From NCBI GenBank assembly GCA_945836785.1, contig CAMAMD010000030.1, forward strand, positions 1-11,852: 11,852 nt of DNA, given 5' to 3'. A program made the translations under genes and the position numbers. Positions 6,131-11,852 of this stretch are shown here, in pieces. The notes under the pieces were generated by a model. That model made no database searches. It was not told where the DNA came from and worked only from the letters and a program-made list of their open reading frames with translations. Source of the stretch: an uncultured Clostridium sp. Lineage in GTDB: Bacteria; Bacillota_A; Clostridia; Lachnospirales; Lachnospiraceae. The first letter of the stretch is position 1; each line of letters starts with the position of its first letter.

Positions 6131-7612
6131 TTACATCGTGACAAATATAAACTTACATATAAACAGGGCCGCTATCACTGTAACCACGATATCCTTCTTT
6201 GAATACTTCTTTGTGAACAAAGCAATGATAACATAGGTGATTGCTCCGATACCGATACCATTTGAGATTGAGTAGGTAAGCGGCATCATGATCAATGTCA
6301 TGAATGCAGGAACAGCGGAGAGCATATCATCCATATCAACCTTAGCAAAGTTCTTCGCCATAAGAACACCAACAAATACAAGGGCTGGAGCTGTTGCGCA
6401 GCTCGGTACAACACTTGCCAGAGGACTTAAGAACAGGCAGACTGCAAAGCAGATTGCTGTTACAACACTTGCGAAACCGGTTCTTCCGCCTGCAGCTACA
6501 CCTGATGCCGACTCAACGAAGGTTGTACAGGTTGAAGTACCAAGCAATGCTCCTGATACAGTACCGATAGAATCGCAGAGCATAGACTTATTCAAGTTTA
6601 TCGGATCTCCTTTTTCATCAAGCATGCCTGCCTGAGAAGCAGTACCATAAATCGTTCCGACAGTATCAAACATATCAACCAGACAAAATGCAACAATCAG
6701 CATAATAGCCGAGAACACACCGCCAACATAAGAACTGTTGAAAGCAGCTTCCCATGCATCGCCGTTAAATACACCGAGGAAACCAACCTCCCCGAAATCC
6801 TTAAATGACTGACCGATACCGCTCAGATCAAAATCAGGTACCTGCCACATCATAACCCAGTAAAGGACTGTAGATGCAATAATGCCAATGATAACACTTG
6901 CCTTTATACCGTACTTTGACAGAATAGCGATAATCATGATACCAAGAATGGCAACTATAACAGGGACAATCGTTCTCCACACCTCAAGACCGGTAATCAT
7001 ATGTCCGTCCTCAGCCATGGTTCCGATTGTCTCAATACGTCCGTGGAAATCAAAGAACTGAACAAAGGTATAAGGATTATCCTCAATAATACCTGCATTT
7101 TTGAATCCAATCAGTGCAATAAACAGACCGATACCTGCTGAGATTGCTTTTTTCAGGCATTCCGGCATGGATTTTGCAATGTATTCCCGCATACCTGTAA
7201 CAGACAAAATCAGGAATACAACACCGGATATCAAAATGATAACCAATCCTGCCTGATAACCGGTCGTTACATTTTCGCCTGCAAAATATGCACCTGCAAC
7301 AAAGATGGTACAGAAGAACGAATTCAATCCCATACCACACGCCTGTGCAAATGGCATATCGGCTACGAATGCCATCAGCAGGGTACCAACTATAGCGACA
7401 AGGATGGAAGCAATATAAACGGAATTCCATATTCTTCCCATCTCTGTAGCATCAGCGCCAAGTGCCACAAGCCATCCGTTTGCACCCTCGGCAGCCACCT
7501 GATTCGGGTTGACGAAAATAATATAAGCCATCGCAAAGAATGTCGTGATTCCTGCGAAAATCTCAGTTCTTAACGTCGACCCTCTCTCCTTGATTTTGAA
7601 AAAGTCTTCCAC
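6131..7612 (-). CDS. NCS2-family purine-base permease (493 aa)
   Basis: This is a multi-pass membrane transporter of the AzgA/PbuG/PbuO branch of NCS2, which imports adenine, guanine or hypoxanthine with protons. Family hallmarks are the opening FFKIKERGSTLRTEIFAGITT, GMGLNSFF (93-100), LIGFKNAGI (167-175), LVDMFDTVGT (311-320) and TTFVESASGVAAGGRTG (363-379). About a dozen hydrophobic segments are visible and the length is slightly above the usual 430-480. The start is GTG (7610-7612), supported by AAAGGAGG seven bases upstream; no competing ATG fits. It begins 31 bases after ppk, with no terminator or promoter evident, so it is probably co-transcribed with ppx and ppk. No purine riboswitch precedes it, unlike many Gram-positive pbuG genes. 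Only about 50 bases separate its stop from the marR promoter and I see no strong terminator there. The exact base specificity is not determinable. Confidence 0.92.
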   Translation of the reverse strand: MEDFFKIKERGSTLRTEIFAGITTFFAMAYIIFVNPNQVAAEGANGWLVALGADATEMGRIWNSVYIASILVAIVGTLLMAFVADMPFAQACGMGLNSFFCTIFVAGAYFAGENVTTGYQAGLVIILISGVVFLILSVTGMREYIAKSMPECLKKAISAGIGLFIALIGFKNAGIIEDNPYTFVQFFDFHGRIETIGTMAEDGHMITGLEVWRTIVPVIVAILGIMIIAILSKYGIKASVIIGIIASTVLYWVMMWQVPDFDLSGIGQSFKDFGEVGFLGVFNGDAWEAAFNSSYVGGVFSAIMLIVAFCLVDMFDTVGTIYGTASQAGMLDEKGDPINLNKSMLCDSIGTVSGALLGTSTCTTFVESASGVAAGGRTGFASVVTAICFAVCLFLSPLASVVPSCATAPALVFVGVLMAKNFAKVDMDDMLSAVPAFMTLIMMPLTYSISNGIGIGAITYVIIALFTKKYSKKDIVVTVIAALFICKFIFVTM

Positions 7613-7619
7613 GCTTTTT

Positions 7620-7627
7620 CCTCCTTT
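7620..7627 (-). promoter_or_regulatory. Ribosome binding site supporting a GTG start
   Basis: AAAGGAGG lies seven bases before the GTG of the purine permease, in the 31-base gap after ppk. It decides the non-ATG start, since the encoded MEDFFKIKERGSTLRTE opening is the conserved N-terminus of the family. Confidence 0.8.
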
Positions 7628-7643
7628 GCCTCTTTAAGAATAT

Positions 7644-9764
7644 TTATTCACTCTTTGTCCTTGGAACAAAGATTCGTGACACACTTTTCTTTTTATCTTC
7701 CTTGATATTATGCATGGCCTGTTTGCAAAAATACTCCTGTGCCGCCAGTTTATCACGTCCGCGCAGATCCTGTTTTTCATAGGAGCCATCCGGCTGCATG
7801 ATATGCGCTTTCAACGTATCGGCAAGCTGTATTTCGAGTATCTCAATCACACGCTTCTTTAAATCCTCATCCTCCACAGGGAAAGTGATCTCCACTCGTT
7901 TATCCAGATTTCTAGGCATCCAGTCTGCACTTCCCATAAATACATCTTCAAATCCATCATTATAGAAATAGAAAATTCTTGCATGTTCAAGGAAGTTGCC
8001 CACGATAGAGCGAACTGTAATATTCTCTGATAAATCTTTTATACCCGTTTTCAGACAACATATACCTCTGACAATCAATTCTATCTTCACGCCGGCATTT
8101 GAAGCCTCATACAACGCCTTAATGATATCCGGATCACACAGAGAATTCATTTTGGCAATAATCTTTGCTTCTTTTCCTGCCTTTGCATTCTCTGTTTCAC
8201 GCCCAATCAGACTTAAAAATCGGTTTTTCATCCAAATAGGTGCCACCAGAAGCTTGTTCCATGCAGGCGGTTCCGAATATCCCGACAACATATTAAATAC
8301 TGCCGTTGCATCCTCACCGATGGAATCCGACGCAGTCAGCATACCTGTATCTGTATATAATCTTGCTGTAATATCATTATAATTTCCTGTTCCAAGATGA
8401 ACATATCGCTTGATTCCGTCTTCCTCCCTGCGCACCACAAGTGCTATCTTGGAATGTGTTTTTAAGCCTACCAGACCATAGATTACGTGGCAACCGGCTT
8501 TCTCCAGCTTCTTTGCCCAGTTGATATTATTTTCCTCATCAAATCTCGCCTTAAGCTCAACCAGAACCGTAACCTGTTTTCCGTTTTCCGCTGCCAGGGC
8601 AAGTGCCGCAACAATCGGAGAATTACCGCTGACACGGTACAATGTCTGTTTAATGGCAAGCACATTTGGATCAACAGCCGCCTGTTTGATAAATTCTATA
8701 ACCGGCGTAAACTCATCATATGGATGATGCAACAATATATCCTTGCGCTTAATCTGGTCAAAAATACTCTCGTCATAGTTCAATCCCCGAACAGGCTGCG
8801 GAATATATTTCTCACCTTTCAGATGGTCGAAACCATCCAATCCGCGGACCTTAGACAGGAATGTAAGATCCAGAGGTCCGTTTACCAGATACACTGCATC
8901 AGTCGTAACCTGGAGCTGTTTTTTCAACTCTTTCAGAAGATGCTTATCCATATCGGCTTCAACCTCAAGCTTGATAACCTCTCCCCATGCTCTCTTCTTA
9001 ATCTGTTTTTCGATCTCTTTCAGCAAATCTGCCGCATCATCCTCATCTATGGCGAGATCCGCATTTCTCATAATACGGTACGGATGTGCACATACAATCT
9101 CATAATTTAAAAACAGCTTATTCAGGTTCTTCTCGATAATTTCCTCCAGGAGAATGATTTCTCTTGCCTCTCCCTCAGCCGGTATCTCAACGACACGGGA
9201 AAGCACAGATGGTACCTGAACCGTTGCAATATCCACGACATCTTTCTTTTTATCCCGCACCAAAGCGCCTATGTTCAGCGTTTTATTGCTGATAAGCGGA
9301 AATGGTCTGGATGAATCCACCGCCATCGGTGTAAGAACAGGATATACCTCTTTCTCAAAGTATTTGTCCACAAACTTTGCCTGTTTATCCGTCAGATCCT
9401 CATAATGTTTTACCAGCTTCAGCCCGTTACTTTCGAGTGCCGGGAGCAGGGAACGATTCAACGTCGTATACTGGCTGTTCATCATATTCTTTGTCTCAGG
9501 AATAATCAAATCAAGCTGTTCCTGTGGTGTCAGTCCCGCAATATCTTTCTTCTTTACTCCCGCATGAACCAAATCAATCAGAGATGCTACTCTTACCATA
9601 AAAAATTCCGATAAATTTGATTCCGTAATACTCAAAAAATTCAATCTGTCAAAAAGAGGGATACTTTTATCCTTCGCTTCTTTTAATATTCTGTAATTGA
9701 ACTGCAGCCAGCTCATCTCTCTATTATAATAATTCTCAGGTTTATCCAATAATTTTTTATCCAT
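7644..9764 (-). CDS. ppk1: Polyphosphate kinase 1 (706 aa)
   Basis: PPK1 reversibly transfers the terminal phosphate of ATP onto inorganic polyphosphate. All four domains are present: the N-terminal helical domain (NREMSWLQFNYRILKEA, 14-30), the head domain (about 110-320), and two phospholipase-D-like catalytic domains (about 325-505 and 506-690). The phosphorylated histidine is H437 (KTHSK) and the second essential histidine is H456 (YVHLGTGNYN), spaced 19 residues apart as in Escherichia coli H435/H454. Conserved arginines appear as R377 (KQTLYR) and R407 (KARFDE). Length is normal. The start follows the Ppx-family stop by five bases, and its AAAGGAG site overlaps the last codons of that gene, so translation is probably coupled. 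Synthesis and breakdown functions for polyphosphate thus appear in one operon. Confidence 0.96.
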   Translation of the reverse strand: MDKKLLDKPENYYNREMSWLQFNYRILKEAKDKSIPLFDRLNFLSITESNLSEFFMVRVASLIDLVHAGVKKKDIAGLTPQEQLDLIIPETKNMMNSQYTTLNRSLLPALESNGLKLVKHYEDLTDKQAKFVDKYFEKEVYPVLTPMAVDSSRPFPLISNKTLNIGALVRDKKKDVVDIATVQVPSVLSRVVEIPAEGEAREIILLEEIIEKNLNKLFLNYEIVCAHPYRIMRNADLAIDEDDAADLLKEIEKQIKKRAWGEVIKLEVEADMDKHLLKELKKQLQVTTDAVYLVNGPLDLTFLSKVRGLDGFDHLKGEKYIPQPVRGLNYDESIFDQIKRKDILLHHPYDEFTPVIEFIKQAAVDPNVLAIKQTLYRVSGNSPIVAALALAAENGKQVTVLVELKARFDEENNINWAKKLEKAGCHVIYGLVGLKTHSKIALVVRREEDGIKRYVHLGTGNYNDITARLYTDTGMLTASDSIGEDATAVFNMLSGYSEPPAWNKLLVAPIWMKNRFLSLIGRETENAKAGKEAKIIAKMNSLCDPDIIKALYEASNAGVKIELIVRGICCLKTGIKDLSENITVRSIVGNFLEHARIFYFYNDGFEDVFMGSADWMPRNLDKRVEITFPVEDEDLKKRVIEILEIQLADTLKAHIMQPDGSYEKQDLRGRDKLAAQEYFCKQAMHNIKEDKKKSVSRIFVPRTKSE

Positions 9765-9769
9765 TACGA

Positions 9770-11305
9770 TTACACGCTCCTTTTCTGTCTGAGTACCGGT
9801 CTGATACCATACACTTTTTCAAAGAAATCCGCTCTCGGTTCGAACAATCCCGCCTCAAGAGATATATCCTCATAGGTCTTTGCAGAAATAATCATCTTGT
9901 CATCTCTTACTGTGACATCAATATCTTCAATCTTTTGCAAATGACTTTTATCCAGAACATTGGCAATACGCAAAATCGCTGCCAGCTTGGCAATCGTAAT
10001 ATAGTCACTTCCGTCCAATTCTGACGAGATTTCCTCCCTTGACGGCAGATAAAGAATATTGTATTTTACTATATTCGCCACTTCCATACGTTCCTTATGA
10101 GACAATCCGAGTATCTCTGTATTTGCCACAATGTGATAGGAATTCCGTGCACCGTCGTGCAGATTAATAAAATTACCGCACTCATGCAGGATTGCGGCAA
10201 TCTGAAGCTGCAATCTTTCCATCTTTCCCAATCCCTGAAGCTTCTTCACACTGTCAAATATCTTGAGTGCAAAATATGAGGTTCTCTCAATATGTTTTTT
10301 ATTACATTTGTAGCGCTTGCTTATGTTATATGCAGATGCCAGTATATCCTCACCGAAATCATGGTCAAATACAACCTTGCTTCCCTCATCCATATAGGAT
10401 GCAGCGATACCATCACAGAAGTCCACATTCGGTACATAGATTTCTTCCGCCTTGCAATTATTCAAAAATGACTGATAGATGATAATACTCGGCAAAAGCA
10501 ATGTTGCACGCTCATACGGTATTCCGTACTGCTCTGCAAGCTCCTGGGTCGGCATGGATAAAATGCGCTTATAACCAAAGTCAAACTGTTCACGTGTAAT
10601 CTTCTCATGAATACCGAGCTCAGGTACAATCTTCTTGACTGCACTCACAACCTCGCCTACAGCTATTATGTTTTTAATTTCCTTATCGTTCAAATATATG
10701 TTACGAAATGTTACGATATCATTCTCCACATATTCCGAAATAATCTTATCCAATCTTCCGGATTTATTGCCCATAATCGATAAATAATCCCTGACTCTGA
10801 TTGCTCCGATTGGAATATTTTCCGTAACAACCAGATTGTTCTTATCGAACAGTGATACCTGAACACTTCCTGCACCGATATCAACAAACGCCGAGTTTTT
10901 GCTTACCACCTGATGGAAATCCGCATATTTTGCAACCAGCCCCTTAAAACTCATATACCTTTGTTCCGAGTTGCTCAATACCTGAACTTCAATATTACAA
11001 TTACGCTTAATAGCGTCCAGCACAATTTCTGCATTCATCGACTCACGTATCGCACTTGTCGCATATGCTCTGTACTCCGTAATCTGATATTCCTTCATTT
11101 TCTTTTTAAAGTCATTCAGAACCAAGCACACCTGTTTGATGGAATCTGTGCTCAAGGAACCACTTCGATAGGTATCTTTACCTAATTCAATAATCCTGCT
11201 TACACTGTCAATCTGCTTAAAGGACTTCCTGCTGATAATCTCATATATCTTCATACTAATCTCGCTGGAACCCACATGGATTGCCGCAAACATTTTGTAA
11301 GCCAT
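9770..11305 (-). CDS. Ppx/GppA-family phosphatase, polyphosphate or (p)ppGpp related (511 aa)
   Basis: The N-terminal half is the actin-like Ppx/GppA fold, with YATSAIRESMN (81-91, general-base glutamate E88) and VDIGAGS (141-147, second phosphate loop). The C-terminal half (about 325-510) is HD-like: H338, H374-E375 (ILHECG), H391 and LAAILRIANVLDKSH (441-455). Such proteins hydrolyse polyphosphate from its ends or convert pppGpp to ppGpp. Next to ppk1 the exopolyphosphatase role is favoured. Two active-site positions are unusual: the first phosphate loop reads AIHVGSSE, with H10 where the family has Asp (AIDxGS), and DIGAGS replaces DIGGGS. Activity may therefore be altered. I chose the ATG at 11305 over a GTG 57 bases upstream because AGGAGG (11313-11318) is ideally placed and the family N-terminus begins there. 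Confidence 0.88.
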   Translation of the reverse strand: MAYKMFAAIHVGSSEISMKIYEIISRKSFKQIDSVSRIIELGKDTYRSGSLSTDSIKQVCLVLNDFKKKMKEYQITEYRAYATSAIRESMNAEIVLDAIKRNCNIEVQVLSNSEQRYMSFKGLVAKYADFHQVVSKNSAFVDIGAGSVQVSLFDKNNLVVTENIPIGAIRVRDYLSIMGNKSGRLDKIISEYVENDIVTFRNIYLNDKEIKNIIAVGEVVSAVKKIVPELGIHEKITREQFDFGYKRILSMPTQELAEQYGIPYERATLLLPSIIIYQSFLNNCKAEEIYVPNVDFCDGIAASYMDEGSKVVFDHDFGEDILASAYNISKRYKCNKKHIERTSYFALKIFDSVKKLQGLGKMERLQLQIAAILHECGNFINLHDGARNSYHIVANTEILGLSHKERMEVANIVKYNILYLPSREEISSELDGSDYITIAKLAAILRIANVLDKSHLQKIEDIDVTVRDDKMIISAKTYEDISLEAGLFEPRADFFEKVYGIRPVLRQKRSV

Positions 11306-11312
11306 ATTGCCA

Positions 11313-11318
11313 CCTCCT
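11313..11318 (-). promoter_or_regulatory. Ribosome binding site fixing the ppx-family start
   Basis: AGGAGG is seven bases from the ATG at 11305 and shows that translation begins there rather than at the GTG at 11362. It lies directly downstream of a promoter-like -10 hexamer, which creates the conflict noted for the element at 11319-11347. Confidence 0.85.
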
Positions 11319-11347
11319 AAAATATATTCCCCGTTTTTACCTGTCAA
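11319..11347 (-). promoter_or_regulatory. Promoter-like element in front of the ppx-ppk operon
   Basis: TTGACA (11342-11347) and TATTTT (11319-11324) are 17 bases apart, a good sigma-A match. However, transcription would start near 11312, just past the ribosome site, giving a nearly leaderless message. Either this match is accidental and the operon is read from an upstream promoter, or the gene has unusually compact control. The rest of the 143-base gap up to folK (11348-11448) contains a GC-rich patch (11421-11450), a short TTCGG/CCGAA hairpin and a weak TGTGT hairpin before a T-run near 11346-11351, but no clear terminator. Confidence 0.4.
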
Positions 11348-11448
11348 AAAAGTCCCAGACACACAGCCATCAATCTATGTGTACTGTGACATTATTACCT
11401 AAATTAACACTATTCGGAACCGAAACCGCCCGTCCGGCCGGTATCCGC

Positions 11449-11852
11449 CTAACCCTGAGAATCTGTCGTATTTCTGAGTATATCAAAAAGTTCAAGCACT
11501 GTTCTGTTATAACCCGGATGATATGCATATGGTGCAATTTCACACAAGGGTTCAAGGACAAACGCTCTCTTTGCCATCTCAATATGAGGAATCGTAAGTG
11601 TCTCCTCCATAATGATATCCCTGTCATACAGCAAAATATCAATATCCAGTGTGCGCGGTCCCCAGTGAATCACGCGTTTTCTTCCCGCACCCTTCTCTAT
11701 GTCATTTACAACCGCCAGCAGTTCTTTCGGATCATACAAAGTCTCTATTTCAAGGCATCCGTTCAGGAAATCATCCTGCTCCACATCCCCATATGGTTTG
11801 GTTCTACTATATGTAGAAACTGTATTCACCTTAATGTAATCATCCTTCTTCA
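11449..11852 (-). CDS. folK: HPPK (FolK), C-terminal part, cut by the window edge
   Basis: This encodes 6-hydroxymethyl-7,8-dihydropterin pyrophosphokinase, which transfers pyrophosphate from ATP in folate synthesis. Visible family features are VSTYSRTKPYG (the strand before the flexible loop), DFLNGCLEIET, the signature HWGPRTLDIDILLYD with its Mg-binding DxD (DID), and IPHIEMAKRAFVLEPLCEIAP. The open frame continues without a stop to the window edge, so the GTG at 11829 is not the start. About 20-25 N-terminal residues of a stand-alone enzyme are missing, or more if it is a FolB-FolK fusion as occurs in many Clostridia. The stop is TAG at 11449-11451. The next gene starts 143 bases downstream, so they may not share a transcript. 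Confidence 0.94.
   Translation of the reverse strand, partial: KKDDYIKVNTVSTYSRTKPYGDVEQDDFLNGCLEIETLYDPKELLAVVNDIEKGAGRKRVIHWGPRTLDIDILLYDRDIIMEETLTIPHIEMAKRAFVLEPLCEIAPYAYHPGYNRTVLELFDILRNTTDSQG

Noticed and set aside
7613..7643. Purine riboswitch before the permease
   Set aside because: The gap is only 31 bases, too short for the three-stem purine aptamer, and contains no matching core.
11306..11362. Nineteen-residue extension of the Ppx-family protein from a GTG
   Set aside because: No ribosome site precedes it, the encoded residues are not family-like, and it would translate through the AGGAGG of the favoured start.

Overview
The window is a compact, AT-rich stretch in which every gene I can support is read from the minus strand. 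Strong AGGAGG-type ribosome sites, TTGACA/TATAAT-type promoters with 17-base spacers, and protein sequences resembling Lachnospiraceae homologues point to a low-GC Clostridia member, probably Lachnospiraceae. This placement comes from sequence style and family recall, not from a search.

In transcription order (right to left): the right edge holds the C-terminal part of a folate-pathway pyrophosphokinase (folK). Next is a likely operon of a Ppx/GppA-family protein (9770-11305), polyphosphate kinase ppk1 (7644-9764) and an NCS2 purine-base permease (6131-7612). The gaps are 5 and 31 bases, so polyphosphate turnover and purine uptake are probably co-transcribed.

The middle is an efflux module: a MarR-family repressor (5548-5991) whose promoter sits inside a long dyad (6007-6070), followed by the two halves of a heterodimeric ABC exporter (3281-5086 and 1359-3281, joined by a TAATG overlap). 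The two halves carry complementary defects, so the dimer should have one working and one degenerate ATP site. Between marR and the exporter lies a 344-base imperfect inverted repeat (5190-5533). It has no convincing coding content and looks like an inserted foldback element or the gene of a large structured RNA. It is the most unusual object here.

The left part has a two-gene transcript: a cytoplasmic-looking zinc-dependent phospholipase C family protein (552-1136) with a clear promoter, then a 61-residue Cys-rich protein (235-420) ending at a strong intrinsic terminator (185-214). A separate sigma-A-type promoter (147-175) drives an ABC-F ATPase gene that runs off the left edge.

No tRNA, rRNA, CRISPR array, transposase or recognisable riboswitch was seen. 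I found no complete undescribed system. The best leads are the foldback element and, secondarily, the PLC-family/Cys-rich pair and the altered Ppx active site.
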